This document shows, in pieces, positions 24,601-34,500 of a stretch of DNA of 64,000 nucleotides (position 1 is its first letter; each line of letters begins with the position of its first letter). The notes below the pieces were generated by a model that saw nothing but the letters and a program-made list of their open reading frames with translations, was not told the DNA's origin and ran no database searches. The stretch is from Drosophila pseudoobscura (taxonomy: Eukaryota; Arthropoda; Insecta; Diptera; Drosophilidae): the NCBI RefSeq assembly GCF_009870125.1, contig NC_046679.1:18600001-18664000 (forward strand). The letters run 5' to 3'. The position numbers and the translations under genes are program-made.

Positions 24601-27600
24601 TATACGGGTATATTTAATTATTTATTTTCATGCTTTATCCTAGCGCTACAAGTTTCCACTTATGTTTATTGCGCTAATCACATTACGAATCTGTGCAGAT
24701 TAATTTTATTGATTTCCTAAGTGTTTTTAACTTTAAAGTAAAATTGAGTTGCGCTCCTAATGGTTTTGATGTTATGGGGAAGTTTGTTCCCTCAAACCTC
24801 AAACCTTGTTCAATTGAGTGATTTTATTCACTTTGTTCAATTGTGTGCATAAATGCATAAACTAATATATCGGCTGGTGTCCTATTCGTTGTATTGTTTA
24901 GTTTTGTGATTATAAGTATAAAGGATTAATTCGAACTTTGTGAATTTATCTTCTGGATTATCCTCACTAGATAATTTTTCATTTATTGTTTTGTGAAATT
25001 TTTCAACGTCAGATATTCCATTTTTGCTGGAAGTGATCTCGAGAGTCCTACATCATTCCGCTTCACAAGAAGGTTCAAGATAGGTTCTTGACTTTCTGGT
25101 CACCCGGCAACTGCAAAAACTTTGTTGTAGTTTAATATCTCCGTCGCATCACGGTTTTTTCAGACATAATCCAACATCGGCTAACTTAATCCACCGTGGT
25201 TTTCAGTTCTTACGGACTTTAGCAAGGTATTCCATTCAGAAGCTCTCTTTATAAGGGTTCCCAACGAATCTTCTAGATTGGATCTTGTCCTATCTCTCTA
25301 ACCCTACTCAACGTTTTCTAATGTGTTGTCAAATATTGTAATGTTACTTCACTGTTACAAACGTGTTATTAACTAAAACTAACTAACCGAAAAACAGAAA
25401 TTGTTATTAAACAAGAATTGCTCTATAGCAATATTATTTTAATAGAATTTTAATCCACCATTACTAGAATCAAAACACGAAATTTTTGTTTTACTCACTG
25501 TTTTTAACTTATTAGTCTATTCCAGCTTCTGGACTGACCGTTTGGTATAACCTAGAAAAAGGAAATAAGGCTCGAAGCCGAGGATCCATTTTAGTAAACC
25601 TTACCCTAAGCGCCGAAAAGAACAAGAGCGTGGCCGTACAGGAGCATAAAAATTTACTAAAGCTATTACTGATGTATGAGCTAGAATCCTCGCAAGTGGC
25701 ATTTTATTGGTGGAGTGGGAAATTTAGCGAAAATGCTGAAATTATCCGATCCCAACATGCTGTTCAAAGTGGATTAACTCCGATTGATTGCGCCATTAGT
25801 CAATGGCATGCATATAGTATCATACATGAAACTCATAAGCTTAATTTTTCACTATTTAATTCTATACTCGACGTATTGACTCCAGTAATTGGCTGTATGC
25901 AGAAGGATTCGGAAGATCTTGCTACATATTGGGATGGAGTAAGGCGTATACTACCCTCTTGTTTTGCAGTGCTACGAAAGATACGATATAAAAACGTCAG
26001 TGATCTGAACATAACAAGAGCTGTAAGCGAGGTGCTAGATATTTTGGGAAAAGTTAAACTTTTTGAAGTTCCGGTGACTATAGATATATTTCCAACGTCT
26101 GTATACGGTTGGATTCATAGAAATGATGCAAAAAATATATGCAATGTTGATTCGGCCATAATCGATGCTATCAATACCGGTACAAAAGAATGGTTGGAAC
26201 ATATTGTAGAGGGTAGCAAATACTCAAAAGATAATGAAACTGATGAAGAAAAATTGCAATATATAATTAAACTTATTCAAATGATCCGGTCGGACCTTCA
26301 GCGCGCAATGGAATATTTCGATAAACTGTTTTACCAGTAAGTATTTGAAAACAAATAATGTAATATAATAGTTACTAATTAAAACGACGAGCACACGATA
26401 AATAATGTTTAATAATTTATGTAATAATTTATAATGTGGCTGTTAAAGTGTGTCTTTATTCTTGTAAGAACATAGCAGTCGGGCTTTTGAAAGGCTCGTA
26501 AAATAGTCGTTAGGTGAAGCGGGAATAGGGGGCATGTTATTAGAAGGAGCACATTGATAAACTTAAAAAAATGAAGCAAATAGGTTAGAAATATGTTCAA
26601 TCTGTTCGTTCGTTCTTCTTCGTATATCAGACGCTTTTTTGTTTTGCGCTCCGCATATTTTCCCTTTGTTTCATAATTGAAATTGTTACTTCTAGTTTTC
26701 TCACTTTATAATTGATGTTAATCAGATTGAAACATTAATGACTTTTCCAGCAAAAGATCACGATGTGATCACGATTCAAGAAGTGAAGAATGCACACGCG
26801 CGGAGAACAAATGCATTTTGTTTGAGTAAATTCTTTTCTTTTGCATTCCACGTGCGCAAGTAGAGTTAAATATCACGATTAACTTACCATTTTGGTGCAT
26901 ATTGCAAGGCGTGGCATCGGTAAAAACTAACTGAGTGGGCAGTGTATTGTAACTCTTTATCTGGTTTTTTATTTGTCGACTTCGAAAACGGAGCGAATGC
27001 GGCTTCCTGCGTAGCCTGGTGTAGAACTAGTACACTGTAGTCGGCGAAGTCCTGGTCCGCATTCGCTTCCCTCGTAACTGTAAAAATAAATGTATAACCT
27101 ACGTGTCGATAGTGCATTTAACTGTTTTGTCACTTTATTTTTTTCAGCAAAATTCAATTAAACTATTCAGCTATCCTTTATTTGTTATATGACTCAAAAC
27201 TGAATGAAATCTGTGAACCTATTGTCAAAGACGTGTGCAATAATATTAAAAGATTGGATGTGCCAGATGATCAATTCGAATATTTGCCAAAAATCGATAA
27301 TTTGAATATGGGAACTACATTATTTGAACTTTATTTGGTGCTCAAGCGATACGTCCAACTGGGTAAAACTTTAATTTAAATCTTCATTTGTATACCCTTG
27401 CAGAGCGAATTACTTCGACCATCTGGTCTTATCAAAGTAAAGAAGTAAGCATTTGTGACCAAACATTATTTATAAAGAGCCCACTCCGTTTGTCTGTTTT
27501 TGTGCAAACCAGTCGTCAGCTTTAAAACTATCAATGAAACATGAAACACTTTTTTTAATACCGCTTTCGATTTTGCAATTATCTTGAAAAAGTTAAGTGG

Positions 27601-30201
27601 TGTTAGAAGTTTTTTAATTTTTTTAAATCCCGTTTAACATAATAAAAATTCCCATAAAATAGTTGCTTTTATAGCTTATACAATTAGCAAGCGTATGAAG
27701 AAACAATCTGCAAGGTTATAAAAAACTTCGGAGTCGAAGCTAGTCTGCCGTGGTTTTTTTGATATACAAAATATGTATTATGGAATTTTTTATTTATATT
27801 TTGTAGGAAAATCACTGTGTACCGATGAATTGAAAATGAGTGGATTCTATCAATGGTTTGAGACAGGTGTGACACACTGGCTTGACATTTCAATAATAAA
27901 GGCGCTCAATCGTATTCAGAAAGCAATAGATCTGGACCAACTGAAGGCGGTCGACGAAACCGTAAAATACAGCTCTTCTGCCGTGGATACTCTTTCAATT
28001 TTTTACCAAATTAAAATATTTTGGCAACAATTGGATTGGCCGGAAGTTGAGGGCTGCTATACATTTATAGCTAAAATTGTAAATGTAAGAACTCAACCAC
28101 AAGTAAGAAAAAAAATATTCTTAACGGATTATTATCTACTATTTCAAAATAGGATCTATGTCGATGCTGCATTTTTTATGCTCAAAGAATGTCACAAAGA
28201 GTCGAAAAGCTAACTAAACTCGGGGATAATAACAAGATATTCAGTAAGCAATTTAACATTAAAAATTGTAATTTATCTAATTTTTTACCCTCTAGTTTTA
28301 TCAGAAGAGTGGTGTCTAGCAATTAACAATATGGATTACATCCGTCAGAGCTTACCATCATTTATAAAGGTAAGGCTTTTTCTACCCTTGAAGTGGATAT
28401 CATTTTTATAAATATTGTTTTACCACATTTGCGGGGTTTTGACCTGCTCTTGAAAAAAACCTTACCTTAAAACCCAGACCCTAACTAAAGCATAGGCGTA
28501 AGTTTTTTGATCTTTTGGTTGTCACTTAGCGTTCAGAGTTTTAAATAGAGCTAGTCACCATACTTGAGTAGAATAGGTTTGACTATCGCAAGGTAGCATT
28601 AGGTGGCATTCAACTATATCTATAACTATTTAACTATAACCCATTTAAGGTTGTATGGCTTGAAACGTTAAAATTGTGTTAATTTTAGTATTTTCTATAA
28701 ACATATATATAGAAGAGAGCGTATTAAGAGAACTAGCAATAAAGAGAGATGTGCTGTTTGTTTTTGTACATGCAAAATAACAATACAATTTTATGCGGTT
28801 ATGTATAAATTAAAAAAAATTTTTCTTTCAAGTAACCAAAATGTAATTGATTTGTCTGTATTCACGTCATTCAGGAACTTGGCATCGACAATGTCATACA
28901 AAAATTGGGAGAATATCGCACAAATTTGGAGGCGGACAGATGCTCATCTACTATTAATGCTGTTATTGAAAATGCATTAGACACCGAACGCAATCAAATT
29001 GTGGAGCTCATTGAAATTGTTTCCCATAAAATGGCACCCCCAATGAAACTCTATTTGGCTGAAGGTGCGGAAGTCCTTCATAAGGACTCAAATTCTATGG
29101 ACCAGCTAATGATGTATTTAGAAAGTTCATTGGACACTCTTTACAACACACTTAATGAAGTAAACTTCGGAAGAATACTGGAGAGCATTTGGTCAGCGCT
29201 ATCAATAATACTGTATGACTTAATTCAATCAAATCTTGATGTATGTATTCTTTCGGATAAGTATCTGTTAATACTTACAAACTTTTATGTTTTATAGAAA
29301 CGGCGGCCACCAGCATATTTCAAAAATTTAAAGGACACCCTTCAGACAATGATATATTGTTTTAAAATGGGTAACGTTGCAACGGAAGTAAACATTTTGT
29401 CTACAATTCAAAAGAGACTTGACGCGTATGCTCTTGAAACAGCAGATCTTATTCATCAATATTATATTGAGCGATTGGAATATCAAAAAAATCAGCCATT
29501 ATCACCCTTCGGACAACTTACTATAAGGGCTGAGTTTACAGATTCATCTTTATTAGTAAGTAAAATATTATCAACAACATCAAAAAAATAAAAAAATTTT
29601 TTTTTCATATTTAAGCTCACTATATTAAATGCGCGCAACTTGCTTCCAATGGATTCAAATGGCCTCGTCGATTCATTTACTAAAGCTTGTTTTATGCCAA
29701 CAAGTCGATTCAATGGTATATCACCAGTAAAGACTACTGTTCACCATAAAAGTTGTTTTCCATTGTACGATCAGGAATTTTGTATGTAAGTACAAATGCG
29801 TATGTGTATATTTTGTCATTAATTTATATTATTATTTTTATTTTGGTATTGATTTGTTATTTTTCTTTAGAAATTTGAATGAACAGCAGAGGACAGCAGA
29901 AGATAGCTTGATTTTGTTCAGTGTAAAAGATAAGGATCTATTTGGCATGTCAAGTCAATACATAGGAGAATGCTATGCTTCATTCACAGATCTCATGGAA
30001 TCTGAGGGAAAACAAATTATTATGAATTTGTCTCGACCAGAGTATACAGGTGACTAGTTTTCGAAAACATGTACAAATATGTTAATAGAACAAAAACATT
30101 TTTTTTTAGATTCCGAAACGCTGCGTGCTTTGGAATTTAGACAAGGCGATAAACAGGCTAAGGATTTTATAAAAAAATTAAAAAACAAATCCTATTCCTA
30201 A
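9614..30201 (+). CDS. unc-13-4B: Munc13-4/BAIAP3-type vesicle priming protein (C2-MUN-C2), at least 15 exons
   Basis: Exons read: 9614-9696, 11308-11572, 16064-16404, 21863-21910, 24346-24505, 25516-26336, 27148-27362, 27807-28084, 28153-28243, 28296-28369, 28875-29240, 29298-29555, 29616-29785, 29871-30049, 30110-30201. They sum to 3441 nt (1146 residues) with every phase consistent. Domains: N-terminal LYEEILFEIYNNIG motif (about 120), C2A from about 173 with loop aspartates in SKDSNGLSDP (190, 196) and VWDFD (247-249), a MUN domain (about 340-950; LDWPEVEG, YSSSAVDTL), C2B from about 975 (MDSNGLVDSF, VKDKDLFG), and a KQAKDFIKKLK tail. Family members promote SNARE-dependent exocytosis of secretory granules; the aspartates suggest calcium binding. 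Drosophila has a second gene of this subfamily (stac); the symbol is my best judgement from remembered gene neighbourhood, not proof. Introns are crowded with transposons. Confidence 0.88.
9720..9965. repeat. TACATATG/GTATG microsatellite tracts in intron 1
   Basis: Repeated catatgtatgtatgtaaac, acatatgtacatacttaca and tatgtatgtacatatatg runs lie just inside the first intron. Similar tracts recur at 13960-13985, 14330-14460, 48170-48230, 48690-48730, 49170-49255 and 57580-57790. Confidence 0.7.
10360..10625 (+). mobile_element. Diverged DINE-1-like copy
   Basis: It contains ctggctataataattgtcc, gccacagatttttgtcc with the tgtgggggcggg box, a degenerate gactgagctattgct, and cagaaacgtcggaaacg. 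The order is that of the 8430-8990 copy, but the purine-rich gacggacagacag tract is lost. Confidence 0.7.
10730..11040 (-). repeat. DINE-1-like 5'-half fragment, inverted
   Basis: The segment aatcatagagaatgaccgt..agattgc and the later catactgactga match the order seen in the inverted copy at 22310-22530. No clear ends were seen. Confidence 0.45.
11640..12100. other. Intron stretch, no gene recognised
   Basis: Within the intron after the second exon. It holds a CT-rich tract (ctctctttctctcc near 11905), A-rich runs and no open frame of interest. Confidence 0.5.
12120..12800 (-). pseudogene. Retroelement scraps including a BEL/Pao RNase H piece
   Basis: On the minus strand 12100-12420 reads with short gag- or pol-like stretches (KIDRKLIQYIRK-like) that I cannot assign. 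At 12610-12780 the DNA is closely similar to the BEL/Pao RNase H copy at 60080-60210, sharing gcatagttcaagcttcgg and cctgtccaagc. That places it in a BEL/Pao element. It is too broken to define ends. Confidence 0.5.
13046..13653. repeat. Inverted-repeat-bounded block around a DINE-1 copy
   Basis: An inverted repeat of about 38 bases, with only a few mismatches, lies at 13046-13084 and 13616-13653. Both arms read gtaaatgtggagtca and ttgccgaaaaagc when oriented alike. They enclose the DINE-1-like copy at 13085-13515. The outer arm motif gtaaatgtggaga recurs once near 57350. Confidence 0.65.
13085..13515 (+). mobile_element. DINE-1/INE-1-like copy, well preserved
   Basis: It contains gccacagattttcgc, tgtgggggtggaagtgggcgg, the gacggacggacagacag purine tract, gactcggctattgatgct, caagaatatatatacttta, ggggtcggaaacgcttcc and ttacacacatc, ending with a tactcgatttgagtatcggg hairpin at about 13481-13502. 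That terminal hairpin is the expected 3' feature of Helitron-related elements. Confidence 0.85.
13520..15270. other. Intron stretch with microsatellites, no gene recognised
   Basis: AT-rich DNA with GTATG/CATAC tracts at 13960-13985 and 14330-14460. Short open frames here lack splice or similarity support. Confidence 0.5.
15278..15478 (+). other. Alternative 5' coding exon of the Munc13-like gene
   Basis: The open frame ends at a consensus donor (ATGACT|GTAAGT) and joins in phase 0 to the exon at 16064 that starts VEDLYEEIL. It has an in-frame stop immediately before the ATG at 15278, so it cannot simply follow exon 11308-11572. It is either a first coding exon (67 residues, ATG in aaaaaATGAG context) or starts internally at 15312 after the 31-nt exon at 4962. 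The coded segment is basic and Ser/Gln/His-rich with no domain recognised. Confidence 0.6.
15690..15915 (-). mobile_element. Diverged DINE-1-like copy, inverted
   Basis: It reads ttcttgatcatcattactag, cgagtcaatg, tgtctgtccatccgtccgtc, a tcttagagact box and agattgctgaatttagatc, the reverse-complement order of the 13085 copy. Confidence 0.7.
16405..17230. other. Intron stretch, nothing recognised
   Basis: Start of the intron that runs to the 48-nt exon. No domain, RNA gene or clean repeat was recognised before the Tc1-like remnant. Confidence 0.5.
17235..17545 (+). pseudogene. Tc1/mariner transposase remnant
   Basis: Plus-strand frames read MGLGPLVKIQGIM, then an EDNDPIH..VKSWLK segment, then VLQWTPQSPNL and a TRIEN-like end. 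This is the order of the C-terminal half of Tc1-like transposases: the second catalytic Asp region followed by the PPQSPDLNPIE motif. Stops interrupt it at two places and the conserved DLNPIE is degenerate. No terminal inverted repeats were found. Confidence 0.7.
17555..20690 (-). mobile_element. BEL/Pao gag-protease fragment, split by a LINE
   Basis: Minus-strand order: gag at 20655-20160 (QLPRFGGSYMDWPEF, then LELSEENYDEALSLLK), its continuation after the LINE at 18735-18250 (MASFLEARCRMLENL; zinc knuckle CLNCLNKGHELQRC near 18455-18415), then the aspartic protease region at 18219-17650 (RAILDSASQVNFIT, active-site-like DSAS). It is disrupted by frameshifts and lacks RT, integrase and visible LTRs. 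Confidence 0.8.
18752..20152 (-). mobile_element. 5'-truncated LOA-type LINE with RNase H domain
   Basis: One long minus-strand open frame (20153-18756) covers the end of the RT thumb (NPSKTELVLFTKK, YLGLVIDKKLSW), an RNase H domain (SIFTDGSKLDGRVGGGIYS; VFQAEVTAIREAL; IYSDSQAAI; WVPGHRDIEGNCIADELAR) and a C-terminal region. All four RNase H acidic positions appear kept. It ends in a CCTAACCTAACC-type tail. The same 11 bases, atgtagatcag, flank it at 18741-18751 and 20153-20163. No stop breaks the frame, so the insertion is fairly young. RNase H and the tail fit LOA-clade LINEs. Confidence 0.88.
20700..21250. other. Unassigned, probably transposon-derived intron DNA
   Basis: A motif aactttgacacaatattgt at about 20850 recurs at 60520 beside another BEL/Pao fragment, so LTR-element DNA is likely. 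A short plus-strand frame (21017-21244) is not recognised. Confidence 0.35.
21315..21730 (-). mobile_element. DINE-1-like copy, inverted
   Basis: It starts with a tacccgatattcaaaatgag terminal hairpin, then carries gatcagcatcaatagacgag, tgtctgtctgtcagtctgtcc, a tctcagagactataagagct box, and ends in gagttgcggtcgccgcagcaa with caacgttccccctc. Confidence 0.8.
21863..21910 (+). other. 48-nt exon of the Munc13-like gene
   Basis: Acceptor tttatag|G and donor TG|GTACGT bound 48 nt that restore exactly the missing C2A strand before WDFD (PITENPREEVLIVEVW). Phase 2 in and phase 2 out match the exons at 16404 and 24346. Without it the C2A domain would lack a beta strand. The exon belongs to the 9614-30201 CDS and is listed separately because it is easily missed. 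Confidence 0.9.
22115..22600 (-). mobile_element. DINE-1-like copy, inverted, near full length
   Basis: tacccgatactcaaaatgag (terminal hairpin), ggaagcgtttccgacccc, ttgatcagcatcaatagccg, gtctgtctgtccgtccc, aatcatagataatgacc, a ctctctcgcacgcactc tract, actaagtatcgggtat and gagttgcggtatccgcagcaa with caacgttccccctcgtt. The 5'-end box is nearly identical to that of the 21315 copy. Confidence 0.85.
22740..24005 (-). mobile_element. LOA-type LINE fragment: 5'UTR, ORF1 and the end of the endonuclease
   Basis: The minus strand gives a GC-rich leader (24000-23710), an ORF1-like Gly/Pro/Lys-rich region (23710-22895; SAGHILRRQHASSEASPSAD, KKVALQAKRQRSQE) and then the endonuclease C-terminus (KVLKDHAFSDHRYIETIL). 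Most of the endonuclease is missing, so ORF1 is joined to ORF2 by an internal deletion. It ends abruptly near 22740. At its 5' end it abuts the 3' tip of a DINE-1 copy. Confidence 0.7.
24010..24085 (+). repeat. 3' tip of a DINE-1 copy
   Basis: gacgttacacacatccaat, then a cccaatactcattttgagtaccgggtat terminal hairpin. The body is absent; the LINE at 22740-24005 adjoins it. Confidence 0.7.
24506..25100. other. Intron stretch, nothing recognised
   Basis: AT-rich; no domain or repeat identified before the LINE scrap at 25129. Confidence 0.45.
25129..25325 (+). pseudogene. Reverse transcriptase scrap of a CR1/Jockey-like LINE
   Basis: The plus frame reads ISPSHHGFFRHNPTSANLI, then IQKLSL, a stop, then GFPTNLLDWILSYLSN. 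These are the spaced RT motifs of CR1/Jockey-type LINEs, with the FDSV region decayed. It sits in the intron before the 25516 exon. Confidence 0.6.
26337..27147. other. Intron, nothing recognised
   Basis: Contains an nnacacgcgcggagaac / ttccacgtgcgcaag pair around 26790-26860 that may be an imperfect inverted repeat, but no gene or named element. Confidence 0.4.
28370..28874. other. Intron, nothing recognised
   Basis: AT-rich intron between two MUN-domain exons. Confidence 0.5.
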
Positions 30202-30284
30202 GGTGCAACAAATTATGAGTTAAATTACTCTTTACATATAAAAATAAAATCTAGCATCAAAAATAATTTTCATTAGCACTAACG

Positions 30285-30872
30285 TGCAAGGCAAGTCAAC
30301 AGGGACGGAGTGTGCCGATTCGCTGACTGCCTCAAGAACATTCACGGGGGGCCGTTACTCAGCTGTGTTCTTATTTACGCTATCCTCCATGCTCAGTTTC
30401 CAATCGAGCTTTCTGTCGACGATTATGCCAAGATACTTGACATTGTTGCTAAGGGCTAGCGCTTCCCCACAGAGTTTTGGGGGAGTCGGTGTCGGAACTT
30501 TTTACTTCTTAGTGAAAAGCACAAGCTCCGTTTGAGACGGGTTGACTACCAAACCTAATTTTTCTGCCCATCTCGAAATTTTCGTGAAAGTACTTGTCAC
30601 ACAACGTCTGCGGAAATTTTCCGGAGAATGCTATGGCAACATCGTCCGCATACGCCACTACGCGGTAGCCACCCCCCCTCTATCTCCTGCAGCAGTTTGT
30701 TCACTGCCACGTCCCATAGGAGGGGCGAGAGGACTCCGCCCGGCTGTGTGCCTCTGCTGACAAATCTGGTGGACGTTGACGTCCCCAGTGATGCCTCAAC
30801 CGTCCTGCATTTTAGCATCTGATCGATTAGGCTCACCATCCGGGATTCACCCCCGGTCCGTCAGTGCGTCAT
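30285..30872 (-). pseudogene. LOA-type LINE, RT part (downstream half of a split copy)
   Basis: Minus-strand motifs in order: MVSLIDQMLKCRTVEASLG, SRGTQPGGVLSPLLWDVAVN (RT fingers/palm), a frameshifted YADD region near 30640, then a TELVLFTKK and YLGIIVDRKLDW thumb matching the LINE at 18752-20152. The 5' neighbour in protein order (FLDIEGTFNNIL) lies at 45165-45230, on the other side of the inverted-array element. Confidence 0.75.
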
Positions 30873-31131
30873 TATTATTTATTATTGTGCGTCAGTGTCC
30901 ATTCATTTAGATAGTAGATACAAATGTTATACTAAGCTATGTCTTAATTAATAAAGCTTTTAAAAAATTATCCTTGCAATCCAAATTGCGCCAAATGGAA
31001 CATGGTTGTTGTTCCTGTAACCGGAATAACATCCTTGATCAGATGAAGTCCCTATCAAGGACAAGGATCAAGGATATTTTCTCTCGATATATAAATCTTG
31101 TTTTCCCTCTTCTTTGTTTACCGATCGGGCG

Positions 31132-31345
31132 CGATATTGCTGTGTCTCTCTGCACCAACGTACTTAAAAGTTGTGGCATGGCAGGAATTGGCCTGGACGG
31201 CAGCTACCGACTGTCCTGCTGCGGGCCATAGCCATGATGCCGCTGCTATGTCGCTGAATCGACAATGTGGCGACTCGTCCGCTGTAGAAAGGACCAGTGA
31301 ACGACACCGGAATTGTGGGTTCACGACCACGGGAAAGAATGTCAG
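31132..31345 (+). repeat. Outer inverted module, left copy
   Basis: Begins cgatattgctgtgtctctct and runs through gatgccgctgct and ccacgggaaagaatgtcagc. Its reverse complement is at 44300-44528 with few differences, and a diverged copy is in each arm of the central palindrome (39940-40070 and 42175-42300). Confidence 0.85.
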
Positions 31346-31401
31346 CAACCCGCCCATTCATACGCCGCCGAATCACACACTGGGCTTCAGCTTCGAGACG
31401 C

Positions 31402-31459
31402 GTAAGTAAATCAGTATATATTTGTGGATACTTTTTAAAATATATCTTCCTTTACACAG
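31402..31459 (+). other. Intron-like segment in the left outer module
   Basis: cg|GTAAGTaaatc to cctttacacAG, 58 nt. The palindrome arms carry the same segment as 56 nt at 40077-40132 (plus) and 42113-42168 (minus), with both splice sites kept. Confidence 0.5.
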
Positions 31460-31589
31460 CGTACCCCTAACACAAGATCAACCTGGTTCAAAAATAGCAG
31501 AGAAAACTAAATATTTTTGATTGGGGAAAATGTCCTTTATCCTTGATCCATCAAATCAGGGGCATATCTCGGCTATTTATGGGCCGATC

Positions 31590-34500
31590 GGAGAGCGGCA
31601 TGCCTTTTCGTGACCGGGCGAGTCCTGCCAATCGACTTCCACCGGAAAAAGATACATCCATATTTTCACGATTTTCGCAAAAAATCATGATGGTTACATC
31701 ATTAAAATTGCCAAAAATCGGCCTCATTTTCGAAGTCGAGATTGTGATGCCGTTTGACCCTCTGGATCCCCACGGTCCGGGGAGAGTGGGTCCTACACCG
31801 ATCTGGCCTTATTAGACTGAGATATAGCCTACCGAAGATTTGGAGTTGCGTATCTTTAAAATACTGGTTTCTTCTGTATGCTATATCTCTGCGATACGGC
31901 AGCCGATCGGAGAGCGGCATGCCTTTTCGTGACCGGGCGAGTCCTGCCAATCGACTTCCACCGGAAAAAGATACATCCATATTTTCACGATTTTCGCAAA
32001 AAATCATGATGGTTACATCATTAAAATTGCCAAAAATCGGCCTCATTTTCGAAGTCGAGATTGTGATGCCGTTTGACTCTCTGGATCCCCACGGTCCGGG
32101 GAGAGTGGGTCCCACACCGATCTGGCCTTATTAGACTGAGATATAGCATACCGAAGATTTGGATTTGCGTATCTTTAAAATACTGGTTTCTTCTGTATGC
32201 TATATCTCTGCAATACGGCAGCCGATCTGGGCGTGGCGTGTCTTTTCGTGACCGGGCGACTCCTGCCAATCGACTTCCACCGGAAAAAGATACATCCATA
32301 TTTTCACGATTTTCGCAAAAAATCATGATGGTTACATCATTAAAATTGCCAAAAATCGGCCTCATTTTCGAAGTCGAGATTTTGATGCCGTTTGACTCTC
32401 TGGATCCCCACAATCCTGGGAGAGTGGGTCCCAGACCGATCTGGCCCTTTTTGTCTGAGATATAGCCTACCGAAGATTTGGATTTGCGTATCTTTAAAAT
32501 ACTGGTTTCTTCTGTATGCTATATCTCTGCGATACGGCAGCCGATCGGAGAGCGGCATGCCTTTTCGTGACCGGGCGAGTCCTGCCAATCGACTTCCACC
32601 GGAAAAAGATACATCCATATTTTCACGATTTTCGCAAAAAATCATGATGGTTACATCATTAAAATTGCCAAAAATCGGCCTCATTTTTGAAGTCGAGATT
32701 GTGATGCCGTTTGACCCTCTGGATCCCCACGGTCCTGGGAAAGTAGGTCCCACACCGATCTGGCCTTATTAGACTGAGATATAGCGTACCGAAGATTTGG
32801 ATTTGCGTATCTTTAAAATACTGGTTTCTTCTGTATGCTATATCTCTGCGATACGGCAGCCGATCGGAGAGCGGCATGCCTTTTCGTGACCGGGCGAGTC
32901 CTGCCAATCGACTTCCACCGGAAAAAGATACATCCATATTTTCACGATTTTCGCAAAAAATCATGATGGTTACATCATTAAAATTGCCAAAAATCGGCCT
33001 CATTTTTGAAGTCGAGATTGTGATGCCGTTTGACCCTCTGGATCCCCACGGTCCTGGGAAAGTAGGTCCCACACCGATCTGGCCTTATTAGACTGAGATA
33101 TAGCGTACCGAAGATTTGGATTTGCGTATCTTTAAAATACTGGTTTCTTCTGTATGCTATATCTCTGCGATACGGCAGCCGATCTGGGCGTGGCGTGTCT
33201 TTTCGTGACCGGGCGAGTCCTGCCAATCGACTTCCACCGGAAAAAGATACATCCATATTTTCACGATTTTCGCAAAAAATCATGATGGTTACATCATTAA
33301 AATTGCCAAAAATCGGCCTCATTTTTAAAGTCGAGATTGTGATGCCGTTTGACCCTCTGGATCCCCACGGTCCTGGGAAAGTAGGTCCCACACCGATCTG
33401 GCCTTATTAGACTGAGATATAGCGTACCGAAGATTTGGATTTGCGTATCTTTAAAATACTGGTTTCTTCTGTATGCTATATCTCTGCGATACGGCAGCCG
33501 ATCTGGGCGTGGCGTGTCTTTTCGTGACCGGGCGAGTCCTGCCAATCGACTTCCACCGGAAAAAGATACATCCATATTTTCACGATTTTCGCAAAAAATC
33601 ATGATGGTTACATCATTAAAATTGCCAAAAATCGGCCTCATTTTCGAAGTCGAGATTTTGATGCCGTTTGACTCTCTGGATCCCCACAATCCTGGGAAAG
33701 TAGGTCCCACACCGATCTGGCCCTTTTTGTCTGAGATATAGCCTACCGAAGATTTGGATTTGCGTATCTTTAAAATACTGGTTTCTTCTGAATGCTATAT
33801 CTCTGCGATACGGCAGCCGATCGGAGAGCGGCATGCCTTTTAGTGATCGGGCGAGTCCTGCCAATCAACTTCCACCGGAAAAAGGGACATCCATATTTTC
33901 GCGATTTTCGCAAAAAATCATGATGGTTAGTTACATCATTAAAATTGCCAAAAATCGGCCTCATTTTTGAAGTCGAGATTGTGATGCCGTTTGACCCTCT
34001 GGATCCCCACAATCCTGGGAGAGTGGGTCCCAGACCGATCTGGCCCTTTTTGTCTGAGATATAGCCTACCGAAGATTTGGATTTGCGTATCTTTAAAATA
34101 CTGGTTTCTTCTGAATGCTATATCTCTGCGATACGGCAGCCGATCGGAGAGCGGCATGCCTTTTAGTGATCGGGCGAGTCCTGCCAATCAACTTCCACCG
34201 GAAAAAGGGACATCCATATTTTCACGATTTTCGCAAAAAATCATGATGGTTACATCATTAAAATTGCCAAAAATCGGCCTCATTTTTGAAGTCGAGATTG
34301 TGATGCCGTTTGACCCTCTGGATCCCCACAATCCTGGGAGAGTGGGTCCCAGACCGATCTGGCCCTTTTTGTCTGAGATATAGCGTACCGAAGATTTGGA
34401 TTTGCGTATCTTTAAAATACTGGTTTCTTCTGTATGCTATATCTCTGCGATACGGCAGCCGATCTGGGCGTGGCGTGTCTTTTCGTGACCGGGCGAGTCC

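Noticed and set aside
30284..31409. Several plus- and minus-strand short frames around the left end of the inverted-array element
   Set aside because: They are explained by the LINE RT fragment and the repeated outer module.
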